From Acidobacteriota bacterium (GTDB lineage: Bacteria; Acidobacteriota; Blastocatellia; Pyrinomonadales; Pyrinomonadaceae), in the NCBI GenBank assembly GCA_020199775.1, contig JAIVJZ010000018.1, positions 1 through 36,206 of the forward strand: a stretch of 36,206 nucleotides of DNA, read 5' to 3'. A program made the position numbers and the translations under genes. Shown here one piece after another: positions 1-7,765 of this stretch (the stretch's first letter is position 1; each line of letters begins with the position of its first letter). The notes below the pieces were generated by a model. It worked only from the letters and a program-made list of their open reading frames with translations, made no database searches and was not told the origin of the DNA.

Positions 1-66
1 CGATGCGCGGCCTTGAACCGGATGACGCACGAGGGAATGCCCGACAGCTACAAGGTCGCGGCGTAA
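1..66 (+). CDS. 3' end of an unidentified protein-coding gene (partial)
   Basis: Reading from the first base gives 21 open codons ending in TAA at 64-66, with the tail LNRMTHEGMPDSYKVAA. The stretch has the G/C-rich codon use of the real genes nearby, and the sequence after the stop is clearly less coding-like. The beginning lies outside the window. No family is recognisable from so short a tail, so this is only a probable gene end. Confidence 0.35.
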   Translation, partial: RCAALNRMTHEGMPDSYKVAA

Positions 67-342
67 GGTAGGTTCAGATGGAGGGTCAGCTTCGCTCATC
101 CTCTTTTATGCAACAAAGTCGTTCGGGAGTATAGCCCGTAAGAACACTGCCGACACTACCGATAGAGGGTGTAATGATAACAGTTCTGTGCTTCGTCAGT
201 CGAGAAGGTCAGGAGACCAAAAGAGCCTGAATAGTCCACCAAACCCGAATTGGTCAGAAGATATGTTTTGACCAATACTTCTATCACCATAAGACTTTGC
301 GAATTGTAATTTCCAATGGGACGTTATGACTGAATTGTCCTC
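67..342. other. Intergenic stretch with one small hairpin
   Basis: No gene is apparent here. The only structure I see is an 8-bp inverted repeat, ATTGGTCA at 249-256 and TGACCAAT at 269-276, about 65 bp past the stop of the minus-strand recombinase. It has no T tract on either side, so it could be a weak terminator or an operator. Confidence 0.3.
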
Positions 343-912
343 TTACTTGAGCATCCCAATCACTGACCCACGGCTGATTCCTAGCTCGCGCGCGATACTC
401 GACTTGTTCCATCCCTTCTTGTAAAGCCGCTTGACCTCTGAGGCTTTCGCCGCAGCAGTACGCGGCCCGCCGTGTGGCTTTCCTTCCTCCCGTGCCTGTG
501 CTATCCCGGCCTTCACCCGCTCCCTAATCATGTCCCGCTCAAACTCCGCGAAAACGGAGAGCATCCCGATCATGGCTCGCCCCGCCGACGTGGTGAAGTC
601 GGGAGCCTCAGTCAGTGAGACGAAGGCGATGCCGAGATCGCGCAATTCAGATAGACTGCTAATCAAGTCAGGAAGTGATCTGCCCCAGCGGTCGAGCTTC
701 CAGACGACGATAGCATCCACCTCTCGCCGGCGTGCAGCCTTCATCAACTCTTCGCGTCTGGGTCGTTGGTTCGAGCCGGAGCCGACCTCTTCGACTTCTT
801 CTACAAGTTTCCACTTCCGCTGGCGGACGTACTGCCGCATAGCTTTGAGTTGCAGCGGCAAGGTTTGCTGGTCATGGGTGGAAACGCAGGCGTAGATTCC
901 AACTCTTATCAT
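343..912 (-). CDS. Serine recombinase (resolvase/invertase family) with altered active-site Arg
   Basis: This 189-residue protein has the layout of a Tn3-type resolvase or DNA invertase. An N-terminal catalytic domain is followed by a long E helix (about residues 110-145) and a C-terminal helix-turn-helix (about 150-189, with SSIARELGISRGSV as the core). The nucleophile is Ser11 in the YxxVST motif. The active-site arginines R50 (GSNQRPRR) and R75/R78 (LDRWGR) are present. The position that is Arg in YARVS of the family (R8 of gamma-delta resolvase) is Cys9 here, encoded TGC where CGC would give Arg. Known relatives cut and rejoin DNA at short paired sites, and the repeats just upstream (927-1028) could be such sites. 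The ATG lies 14 bp from the first repeat, so self-repression is plausible. The protein may be catalytically weakened. Confidence 0.9.
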   Translation of the reverse strand: MIRVGIYACVSTHDQQTLPLQLKAMRQYVRQRKWKLVEEVEEVGSGSNQRPRREELMKAARRREVDAIVVWKLDRWGRSLPDLISSLSELRDLGIAFVSLTEAPDFTTSAGRAMIGMLSVFAEFERDMIRERVKAGIAQAREEGKPHGGPRTAAAKASEVKRLYKKGWNKSSIARELGISRGSVIGMLK

Positions 913-926
913 GTGGTTATAAACAG

Positions 927-1028
927 GGTGTCAAAAAACTCTGTGGGAACGAGTATAAAACCCACAGTATTTTATGATGTTTTCACTGCTGGATACGAGG
1001 TGTCAGGAAACTACAGTTTTTTGACGCC
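927..1028. promoter_or_regulatory. Three copies of a 14-bp motif: candidate recombinase sites
   Basis: The motif GGYGTCARRAAACT occurs at 927-940 (plus), 999-1012 (plus) and 1015-1028 (minus). The last two form a 30-bp dyad centred near 1013. The repeats lie directly upstream of the divergently read recombinase start, where resolvase-type res sites and autoregulatory operators are normally found. The first copy also contains a perfect TTGACA when read towards the gene. A separate 7-bp inverted repeat, CTGTGGG at 941-947 and CCCACAG at 961-967, lies between the copies. Their role as recombination sites is inferred from position and symmetry only. Confidence 0.45.
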
Positions 1029-1144
1029 TGTAGAATAGCTGAAAGAACGAACATTTCGAGGAGGTGGATGAGAACGAAGGCAGCTTCTATCTATAGCGGT
1101 TTGCCATTGAGTGCGATGAAGAAATCATTGGAGGGGCCGGGCTG

Positions 1145-1197
1145 GTCCCTGCCCGCGTGGCTACGAAAGCGAGCGGGCAGGGACAGGCCCTGCCCGC
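1145..1197. terminator. GC-rich hairpin pair downstream of the DUF3616 gene
   Basis: A perfect 12-bp inverted repeat (GTCCCTGCCCGC at 1145-1156, its complement at 1173-1184) overlaps a second 10-bp one (1173-1182 with 1188-1197). The two hairpins are therefore mutually exclusive. It lies about 110 bp past the stop of the minus-strand DUF3616 gene, so it may be a terminator. It lacks a clean T tract and could instead be a REP-like dispersed palindrome. Confidence 0.45.
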
Positions 1198-1304
1198 TAC
1201 AATAATCACAGACGAGTCGCATCCATTTGCAAATTGCTGTTAGATTTATTGAGAGTCGGTCTCCCGTACTTTTATGGGTGCAACATAGTAGTTTGTTGTC
1301 GCCC

Positions 1305-2282
1305 TCAATCAACCGTCGTGTACCCGCTCGTATCGAAGACGACGAGGGTGTAATCCCGGCCGACCGATGTGACGCGTGTGACGCCTTCTGGCTTCAACCT
1401 GCTATCGAACGCGACCGCTTGACGGAGAACAGGGCGGGCGGCGTCGCCGTCCCATTCCCAGAGTTTGAAGTCTGCCTTCTCACTGTCGGCCGCCGCGCCG
1501 CTGAGGATGCGGAACGCCTTCAGCCGCTCGTCGTACTCGATGCTCCTGATGCCCGCTCCGTCGAGCGGCAACCTGATCGCCTGTGCCCCATCAACTTTCA
1601 AGTTGTCGACGGAGAACGAACCGTCCGGATCGCGCAGTCGCACTGGCACGACGAGCGCGTGACCATCCACAACAGGCGAGCGCAGTCCCAGCAGTAATCT
1701 TCCGCCGCGCGAATCCCACGCGATGCCTTCGACGTTGATGCCGCCGTCCTTGTACTTCCTGTCGCCCATCCCGTGCAGTTCGGCCACATTCTCGGCGAGG
1801 AAATTCTTTAACCCGAAGATGGACTCGACGCCCTCGATGCGCTGCCGACCGGCGTCGAACCTGAAGCGCACGAGGCCGACTCCGTCAACGCTCTCCGATT
1901 TGGACTGCGATCCGACGACGTAGAAATGCGAGCCGTCGGTGGTGATGCCTTCAGGATCGATAACGCTCGCGCCGAGTTTGATCGCTGTGATCGCCCCCAT
2001 CTGGTTACGGTCTGCGTCGAGTCGCATCCAGAAGATTTCGTCGGGCCTCCCGTCGTCAACGAAGAGCACGCCGTCCGCGCCGGGGACGTGGACGACTCCA
2101 GAGGCTTCGAAGGCGCCACCATGGAATGCCGTCACGGGCGCGCCGGGTTCGACGGCAAAAGACGCCAACACGTTGGGACGAAGCGGTTGCAGCAGCCAGA
2201 GCGTCCCCACGCCGAGCGTCATGATCAGAAAGAGCGCAACGGTACGAGCTCGCAAACAGTGGTCTCGTAAATTTCTACGCAT
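1305..2282 (-). CDS. DUF3616 family protein, membrane-anchored or exported
   Basis: A 325-residue protein with a basic N-terminus and a hydrophobic segment at about residues 15-33, which is either a signal peptide or a single anchor. The rest matches the pattern of DUF3616 proteins: a DPEGIT motif, INVEGIAWDSRGGRLLLGLRSP near the middle, and a C-terminal KPEGVTRV motif. These read like beta-propeller blades, and the family is thought to have a propeller-type fold of unknown function. The start is ATG at 2282, with a strong GAGGGGTGAG Shine-Dalgarno upstream. It stands alone on the minus strand, with GC-rich hairpins after its stop. No catalytic residues can be assigned, and the location outside the cytoplasm is inferred from the N-terminal segment. 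Confidence 0.8.
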   Translation of the reverse strand: MRRNLRDHCLRARTVALFLIMTLGVGTLWLLQPLRPNVLASFAVEPGAPVTAFHGGAFEASGVVHVPGADGVLFVDDGRPDEIFWMRLDADRNQMGAITAIKLGASVIDPEGITTDGSHFYVVGSQSKSESVDGVGLVRFRFDAGRQRIEGVESIFGLKNFLAENVAELHGMGDRKYKDGGINVEGIAWDSRGGRLLLGLRSPVVDGHALVVPVRLRDPDGSFSVDNLKVDGAQAIRLPLDGAGIRSIEYDERLKAFRILSGAAADSEKADFKLWEWDGDAARPVLRQAVAFDSRLKPEGVTRVTSVGRDYTLVVFDTSGYTTVD

Positions 2283-2554
2283 AACTCACCCCTCGTTAAC
2301 TATATTTCGGGAACCACATCTCGCCATTCCATTTCATTGACTGTTCCCTACGGCCGTTGTTCTCACAGGCTCCGTTAGCCTTCGACGGCCTATTCTGTTT
2401 TAGAAAATTGATACCAAAATTTTAGCACTTCAAAGAAGAACCCCAAAATGTTAGATAGACGATCCGCAGGGCTGTTCACGAAGTCATGCCGCTTCCCCTG
2501 TGGTGTAAATCGTGCCGGGTGCCGAACGGCGCGGTCGTCACTACCTGTCTGTCA

Positions 2555-2743
2555 CTAGCTGTCTAAGGGGCGTTCCTGCTCGTCGGTGGCATGTCCGCGC
2601 CTGTTCAACTCCTCTTCGGCGGCGGCGATGAGCGTTTCGCCGTAGCGCGGGCGGTCAATGCCGATGATGCGCAGCAGGTCGTCAGTCGTAGTTGCCTCAA
2701 TCGCCAGTTCCAACGACTCAGGATCGTTATTCATGAGAATCAT
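2555..2743 (-). CDS. Small acidic hypothetical protein
   Basis: A 62-residue open frame starting at ATG 2743, with a possible TTG start four codons earlier. The protein is rich in Glu and Asp and looks helical, for example the segment ETLIAAAEEELNRRG. There is no signal peptide or membrane segment. Codon use resembles the neighbouring genes. The Shine-Dalgarno is poor (GGGGCG), so the start is uncertain. I recognise no family and suggest no function. Confidence 0.45.
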   Translation of the reverse strand: MILMNNDPESLELAIEATTTDDLLRIIGIDRPRYGETLIAAAEEELNRRGHATDEQERPLDS

Positions 2744-2915
2744 CTTACGCCCCAATTAACAAAACGCCGCCGGCTTTGAACTACACGCCGTTTTGGTTCC
2801 TGCGTCCGCTGCGTCTCATCTTCGCCGCGACGCCGACCAAGACCGGGCTAATCAGAAACATCGTCTCTAGCGGCAGGCGCGCGGAGGACGATAAGATGCT
2901 AAGTAGCATTCGCGA

Positions 2916-3578
2916 TCAGGTGCCGGACTTATTAGTGATGACCCCGACGAGACGCGACTTGCGACCCTCGTCCTTCTGTTTGTCGCGCAGGCGTTCCGCC
3001 TTCTTACGAGCCTCTTTCAGAGCGCGCTCTGCGTCTTCTTCGGCCTCCTCGCGTCGCTTCTTTTCCTCTTTACGTCTCCGTTTCTCCTCTTTGCGCGCAC
3101 GCTCGGCGAGTTCTTCCTCATCAAGGTCGTCACGTTTCCCCTCTTCGCCGTCCTGCCAGTCGGGCTCTTCCCGCGAAGGCAACAGGCTCCGCACCTCGGT
3201 GATGCCTGCCCTCCGTGTCGGCGCGACCGGAACGTCGCGCCGCGCGGCAGGCTGCGGGCCAGCCGGCGCTTTGCTTACGGTTGTCTCAGGGGAGGGCTGC
3301 GGGGCTGCGACCTGCGGCGCGCTCGTTTCACGGTTCCGGTAGATCGCGAAGACCCCGGCCGCCAGAGTGGCACACACCGCCCACGCTAGGATCAGATACG
3401 GGGAGAGGGCTCTTAAAGACGGGCGCACTTTACTACGCCTGCCGTCAGCCGCGCCCTCGGGCAGATCGATGGGCACGACCGGGCGCGCCGTCGCCGACTC
3501 CCTTTCGTCGAAGCGTGGGGCAACAACTTTCGTTTCTTCGTCGCCCGGCGTCGAGTCCCACCGTCTGTTCATGTCCAT
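2916..3578 (-). CDS. Single-pass membrane protein with highly charged C-terminal coiled coil
   Basis: About 220 residues. A soluble N-terminal part (about 1-58) is followed by one transmembrane helix (about 61-81, YLILAWAVCATLAAG) and a Pro/Ala-rich linker. The C-terminal 80 residues are almost purely Lys, Arg and Glu with repeated REEAEEDAERALKEARKKAE-type runs, and are expected to be a long helix or coiled coil. The positive-inside rule suggests the N-terminus is cytoplasmic and the charged tail periplasmic, which is an inference. The start could be GTG 3581, ATG 3578 or ATG 3572; a GAGGTG site suits the ATG codons. No family is recognised. It lies 125 bp downstream of the phosphoesterase gene on the same strand, so it may belong to the same transcript. 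Confidence 0.65.
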   Translation of the reverse strand: MDMNRRWDSTPGDEETKVVAPRFDERESATARPVVPIDLPEGAADGRRSKVRPSLRALSPYLILAWAVCATLAAGVFAIYRNRETSAPQVAAPQPSPETTVSKAPAGPQPAARRDVPVAPTRRAGITEVRSLLPSREEPDWQDGEEGKRDDLDEEELAERARKEEKRRRKEEKKRREEAEEDAERALKEARKKAERLRDKQKDEGRKSRLVGVITNKSGT

Positions 3579-3703
3579 CACCTCATTCGCCCGAAGGGCT
3601 TTTGTCCGAGTCCCGCCGCAGAGGACAACCTGCCTCCTGAGAAAACAAAGAACGGCAACCGTATCAGGGCGCGCCGTGCGCCAACGCGCGCGTCATCTTC
3701 TTT

Positions 3704-4633
3704 TCACTTCGAGTCTGTCGCACCTTTCTTTTTCTGGTTCATCAAGACGCCGGAGTCTACAGTCTCGCCGGTGCGCGAGATGACCTGAAAGTGCATCTGG
3801 TCTTTGACGATCTCGACGAGCATGAAGGACATGTCTTGATCGAATGCCTTCTGCGTCAGCGGCGAGTTCTTCTTAACATCGCCTTTCCGCAACTTTCCGC
3901 CCGCGCCGGAGATGAAGTAGTAGATGCCCTTCTGCGGCTTGATGCGCTCGTAGAAATGCTCGTGCCCGGCGAGCACCACGTTCACACCGTGCTTCAAAAA
4001 GATCGGCTCCACGACCTGACGCAACCCCGTCGAGGAGCCGTGACTGCCGCCGGAAGAGTAAGGTGGGTGATGGAAGAAGGTGATCTTCCACTCGGAGTCG
4101 TCCTTCTCGAGTTCGTCCTCCAGCCACTTCAACTGCCGCTTGTCCATGTAATTGCTGTTCAGCGAATAGAAGGCGACGCCCCCGCGCTTGAAACGAAAGA
4201 ACTCTTCACCCTTCATGTTGAAGTGGCCGTAGAAGCGCTGGTTCGACTCGTCGTGGTTGCCGAGCGTGGCGTAGAACGTGACCTTCCGCCCGAGCAGTTC
4301 GTGATACACGTTCTCAAACTTCGTCTTGAAGTCCGCGGGCTTCTCGCCGCCGTACATGTTGTCGCCGAGCATCAGCACGAACTCGTATGGGAATGCCTCG
4401 TGGTGCCGCAGCATCACTTCGGCCAGTTGATGTTGTCCCTTGCTGCCCGTGCCCGTATCGCCGGTCACGAGGAAGCGCACCGAGCCGTCTTCGACCGGCA
4501 GCGTGAGTTTGACGGGCGAGACGACGCGCTCGTTTTGGTTCGCGGAAGAGTAGCTTTGGCCGATGGCGTCCGACACTAACCCGCCGAAGGCTAAGACGGC
4601 GGCCGTCAATATCGAAGCCGTGATACGTTTCAT
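3704..4633 (-). CDS. Secreted metallophosphoesterase (calcineurin-like, purple acid phosphatase type)
   Basis: A 309-residue protein with a Sec signal peptide (about 1-25, cleavage near AIGQ). All the metal-binding blocks of calcineurin-like phosphoesterases appear in order: GDTGTG (about residue 57), GDNMYG (about 93), GNHDE (about 125), HHPPYSSG (about 190) and the C-terminal GHEHFYER (about 222). This is the dimetal site that hydrolyses phosphomonoesters or diesters, here presumably in the periplasm or outside the cell. The substrate cannot be read from the sequence. The length suits small acid phosphatase-like proteins without the N-terminal FN3 domain of plant purple acid phosphatases. 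It starts at ATG 4633, 22 bp after the stop of the upstream secreted protein, and is probably co-transcribed with it. Confidence 0.88.
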   Translation of the reverse strand: MKRITASILTAAVLAFGGLVSDAIGQSYSSANQNERVVSPVKLTLPVEDGSVRFLVTGDTGTGSKGQHQLAEVMLRHHEAFPYEFVLMLGDNMYGGEKPADFKTKFENVYHELLGRKVTFYATLGNHDESNQRFYGHFNMKGEEFFRFKRGGVAFYSLNSNYMDKRQLKWLEDELEKDDSEWKITFFHHPPYSSGGSHGSSTGLRQVVEPIFLKHGVNVVLAGHEHFYERIKPQKGIYYFISGAGGKLRKGDVKKNSPLTQKAFDQDMSFMLVEIVKDQMHFQVISRTGETVDSGVLMNQKKKGATDSK

Positions 4634-4655
4634 ACTTCTAACTTCTTTCGCTTTG

Positions 4656-5273
4656 TTACGGAAGAGCGTTCGTCATGTAGTCGATGATCAAGCCGTTCTC
4701 TCTATCGACGAGCAGCAAGTTGCGGCCGACGAAGCGGTATCTCACCTGCTTCGGCAGTTGCGGCAGCTTGAGCAGGAGCGTCGGAGGCATCTCCACCAAC
4801 TCTTTGCTCTCCGGGTAGGTGGAGTTAACGCGCAGGGGCACGCCTCGCGTCGCCGCCTCCATCACGGTCTTACGCAACTCGACGCGTTCCTTCCCCTTAA
4901 ACTCTTTTTTGATCGTCGCGCGGATAAGGGAGGCATCCCGCAGACTTAAAACGTCGCCGCGTTTCGCGGAGACCCTGGCCGCCTTCACTATCCCCTGAAA
5001 TGATCTCTTGTGCGCTTCGATCTCCTCGGGGGTCGCCTCTTTGGAGAGCTTCGGCAGAGTGTTCTCCAGCCGCTCGCGCAGGTCGGCATACTCCTTCACT
5101 TTCTTCTCGAAGGTGGAGGCCGGCGGCTTGACGGCGGTTGCAGGCGTGACCTGTGTATCTTGCGTCCGGGCGTACGTCGGGATGGTAATAAATGAAGTCG
5201 GGGTGTGCGCGAGGCAAAACAGGATTGTCACAATGGCCGAAAGTCCGGCAAGTGCTTTTAATTTCTTTCTCAT
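4656..5273 (-). CDS. Exported hypothetical protein upstream of the phosphoesterase
   Basis: A 205-residue protein beginning with a basic N-terminus and a hydrophobic core, a signal peptide running to about residue 36 (TYARTQ). The mature part is mostly helical and charged, with a region (about 55-140) that resembles a helical bundle. A C-terminal beta-rich end reads LPKQVRYRFVGRNLLLVDRENGLIIDYM. Comparable exported proteins that end in a motif of this kind (VRYRFVG..L.L.D...NLIVD) are common in related genomes but have no assigned role. It starts at ATG 5273 with a weak Shine-Dalgarno and is probably the first gene of a two-gene unit with the phosphoesterase. Confidence 0.7.
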   Translation of the reverse strand: MRKKLKALAGLSAIVTILFCLAHTPTSFITIPTYARTQDTQVTPATAVKPPASTFEKKVKEYADLRERLENTLPKLSKEATPEEIEAHKRSFQGIVKAARVSAKRGDVLSLRDASLIRATIKKEFKGKERVELRKTVMEAATRGVPLRVNSTYPESKELVEMPPTLLLKLPQLPKQVRYRFVGRNLLLVDRENGLIIDYMTNALP

Positions 5274-5945
5274 CGGCTAAACATGCTGCAAACAAGATGC
5301 CAACCGCCTAACGGCTCACACTCAGCCCTCTCCCGCAGGTTAACGCCTGCAATTACAGCGAATGCGGGAATAAAGAATTTCGCGGCGGCGCGTTCCCGCA
5401 TACGGAAACGCACGCTTGTAGAACATTCAGACCGGGCCCCGGTTAAGGTATTTGAGCGATAAGCAGTTAAACGGCCGGGTGGGCGTTGGGAAAACAACGA
5501 TAAGCAAACGGAATCGCGAGGGGCCGAAATGTCTTACTTCTGAGGAAGATATGTACTCGGATGATGCGGCAAAGCCACCTCCGCAGACGTTCGTGTTCGC
5601 GGCGATAATACGATAAGTCTGTGTATTTAATTCTTTTAGCCGCAGCACGGGCTTAATTTTCCCGCCGTGGCACACCGCACGCATAAGCGCAGACGGCATC
5701 GAGTCCCGTTTGAGTAAAGAAACCCTCGCGCGGGCGGGCGGGAAAAGTCGCGAGAGGGAGTTATGACTCTCGCAACTCGCGGACGCACAACGGACGCGAT
5801 GCCTTCACCGCCGCGCACCATGACGAGGCGACCGCCGAAGGCTACGTCCGCAGCGTCGCGCGAGCGAATCAAACAATTCACGCGTCCGAGATCATCCCGG
5901 GCTTCGAAAGTCAAATTTAGCCGGATGGCAAACAGGGGTAGAGAT
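5274..5945. other. Divergent intergenic region with no clear gene
   Basis: This 670-bp gap separates a minus-strand unit from plus-strand genes and must hold promoters for both, although I find no convincing -35/-10 pair. A 7-bp stem (GCGAGAG at 5750-5756 with CTCTCGC at 5767-5773) places an ATG at 5763 in its loop. That ATG opens a frame continuous with the kinase-like gene. The basic, low-complexity extension it would add, placed in front of a proper signal peptide, argues that it is not the start used. Confidence 0.4.
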
Positions 5946-6896
5946 ATGCCACAAGGAAGAGTTTATCTATCACTCGCATTACTGCTCACGTTGCTCGTAA
6001 GTCTCACGCTCCCGGCGCACGCCTCCCAGAGCGAGAAGAAAAAGAAGAAAGAAGCCCCGACGGGAACGCCCGTGTTGTGGCGCGACCCGGGTGACATTTC
6101 CACACTCGACCTTCTTGCAGGCCCGGGCGGCGAGGAGATGAAGCCGGAGCTTTCGAGTCTCACCTTCATCGAAGAGCAGAAGGGCGGCTACTCGAAGAAG
6201 TATCGCGTGCGCGACGGCAAGGGGCGTGTGTGGGTCGCCAAGATCGGCAAAGAGGCGCAACCGGAGACGGTCGCCAACCGGCTCCTCTGGGCTGCCGGCT
6301 ACGTGACGGAGATCACCCATCTTGCTCCGAGCGCCACCATCCCCGGCAAAGGCACGTTCGAGAACGTGCGGTTCGAGGCGCGGCCGGAGGGCGTGGAGCG
6401 GGCGGGTGAATGGAGGTGGGAGCGAAACCCGTTCGTGGGGACGCGCGAGTTCCACGGCCTCAAAATCCTGATGGCTCTCATCGAGAACTGGGATCTCAAA
6501 GATTCCAACAATCAGGTGCTCTACATGAAGGGTGAACTACATCACGTCGTCAGCGATCTGGGGGCGACCTTCGGTAAGACGGGCAGCCAGAATTCACCGA
6601 TGGCGTTGCTCAGACAGATCAAGGGCAGCCGCAACGAGCCGGGCGACTACGTCTCGGACAAATTCATCGAGGCGGTTGAGGGCGGCCACGTCCGTTTCCA
6701 CTTCAGTGGTAAGAACAGCGGTCTCATGCGCGGCATCAGTGTCTCCGACGCGAAGTGGCTCGGTGAAATCCTCGCGCGCCTCTCGGACAGGCAGATCGAG
6801 GACGCCTTCCGCGCGGCCAACTATACGCCCGACGTGGTGCGGCTGCTTACGAGCGCCGTCAGGTCGAGAATTAACGAACTCGCGAACCTCGCTTGA
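5946..6896 (+). CDS. Secreted protein with kinase-like (HipA/PI3K/Fam20-type) motifs, copy 1
   Basis: A 316-residue protein starting at ATG 5946 behind AGGGG, with a signal peptide (about 1-30, PAHASQ) and a Lys-rich linker. The mature domain carries an ordered set of motifs like those of atypical kinases. A strand-turn-strand (YSKKYRVRDGKGRVWVAKIG) puts Lys99 where the ATP lysine sits, and a Glu follows in PETVANRLLWAAGY. NWDLKDSN (D183, K185, N188) resembles the NxDxHxxN catalytic loop of HipA, and DLGATFG (D204) resembles the metal-binding DFG/DLG. The paralogue at 11098-12123 conserves every one of these. I infer a secreted kinase fold, and the substrate is unknown. A short exported protein follows about 100 bp downstream. 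The family itself is usually annotated as hypothetical. Confidence 0.75.
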   Translation: MPQGRVYLSLALLLTLLVSLTLPAHASQSEKKKKKEAPTGTPVLWRDPGDISTLDLLAGPGGEEMKPELSSLTFIEEQKGGYSKKYRVRDGKGRVWVAKIGKEAQPETVANRLLWAAGYVTEITHLAPSATIPGKGTFENVRFEARPEGVERAGEWRWERNPFVGTREFHGLKILMALIENWDLKDSNNQVLYMKGELHHVVSDLGATFGKTGSQNSPMALLRQIKGSRNEPGDYVSDKFIEAVEGGHVRFHFSGKNSGLMRGISVSDAKWLGEILARLSDRQIEDAFRAANYTPDVVRLLTSAVRSRINELANLA

Positions 6897-6993
6897 GCCG
6901 GGGCGCACAGCATCAGTCGAAAACTCCCCTGCGGCTTCCACAAAGTTTAACGTCACGCCGCGAAGGAGGTGTGAATATAAGGAGAGTCAGACG

Positions 6994-7314
6994 TTGATTT
7001 CACATCAAACAAAGATTGTTACGGCATGCGTCATCATGCTCTTCTTCTCTCAAGCCTCGGTTCTCCCGGCGCGTGGGCAGGTGGTGACGGCGCGCGGCGT
7101 ACAACAGGGACGCAGGATCGGCAGACTTCCCTTACCCACTCCTCCTTTCAATCCAGACGCGGGCATCCTGAACGGCTCGAAGACGCGCCGCGACACATCC
7201 TCAAAACCTGCTCCGCGCCGCCCGAGCAAACGGAGCGTCAAAAACGGCAACCGTAATCCCCTCCCCGGTACGCCGCATAAACGCAGGGTGCGGCGAGGCC
7301 GTTTGAGCCGTTGA
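6994..7314 (+). CDS. Small basic exported protein
   Basis: A 106-codon frame read from TTG 6994, which has a good GGAGAG Shine-Dalgarno eight bases upstream. The N-terminus is a clear signal peptide (KIVTACVIMLFFSQASVLPARG, cleavage after about residue 26). The mature part is low-complexity, rich in Arg, Pro and Gly, and strongly basic. It could be a small DNA-, polyanion- or envelope-binding protein. I recognise no family. The signal peptide and Shine-Dalgarno are the main reasons to call it. It lies between the kinase-like gene and a long non-coding gap. Confidence 0.5.
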   Translation: MISHQTKIVTACVIMLFFSQASVLPARGQVVTARGVQQGRRIGRLPLPTPPFNPDAGILNGSKTRRDTSSKPAPRRPSKRSVKNGNRNPLPGTPHKRRVRRGRLSR

Positions 7315-7765
7315 GGCGTGTGAGTATCCTGTCATCCATGAAGGATGAGTCAACGCAAAGAGCACGGGCTTCGCACAGGATAGGTTTGGAGCGGCCAATC
7401 GACAGAAGGTTTCACTTATCCACCTGACCACGCAACATCCTCTACCCGGCCGCCTAGCAAACGGCGCACTTAAATCTCACAACCCGGTGACGGGTTGACG
7501 ACGAATGCTCACCGGATTCAGCCCGACACCCTCCGATCAAGTTATTGCTGGTACAAGCTTTGCTAAGAATAGCTGCGGGAGCATTCGACAGCGCGAATAT
7601 TCTCTCTCCGGTCAATATATCCGGTCACATTGCTCGACAGTCGTCAGTGCCTTCGGTCAAGCTGCTACGCGCTCCGGTATTTCGCAGCCTTAGGCTTCCG
7701 CCCCACTCTCTTAACTTCTGACAAGCTCTCTTAAAACACACCAAGACTCCTATTAGGGATCATTC
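7315..7765. other. Non-coding gap before the RedB-like gene
   Basis: 450 bp without a convincing gene. It contains a small hairpin (TCATCC/GGATGA, 7334-7350), a tandem pair of CCGGTCA near 7607-7625, and two copies of CTCTCTTAA about 16 bp apart near 7707-7735, just upstream of the RedB-like start. These could be regulator sites for the operon, but this is not established. No GEMM-type c-di-GMP riboswitch was recognised. Confidence 0.3.

Noticed and set aside
125..141. 13-mer AGTATAGCCCGTA shared with 34502-34514 as a possible attachment-site pair
   Set aside because: Several chance 13-bp matches are expected in a window this size, the flanks do not match, and no integrase lies at the boundary.
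3791..4579. Long plus-strand open frame (262 codons)
   Set aside because: It is the antisense of the well-supported metallophosphoesterase and gives an Arg/His/Val-rich low-complexity protein with no family features.
5763..5945. Extended N-terminus of the first kinase-like protein
   Set aside because: The extension is basic and low-complexity and would bury a normal signal peptide. ATG 5946 has a better Shine-Dalgarno and matches the paralogue's start.
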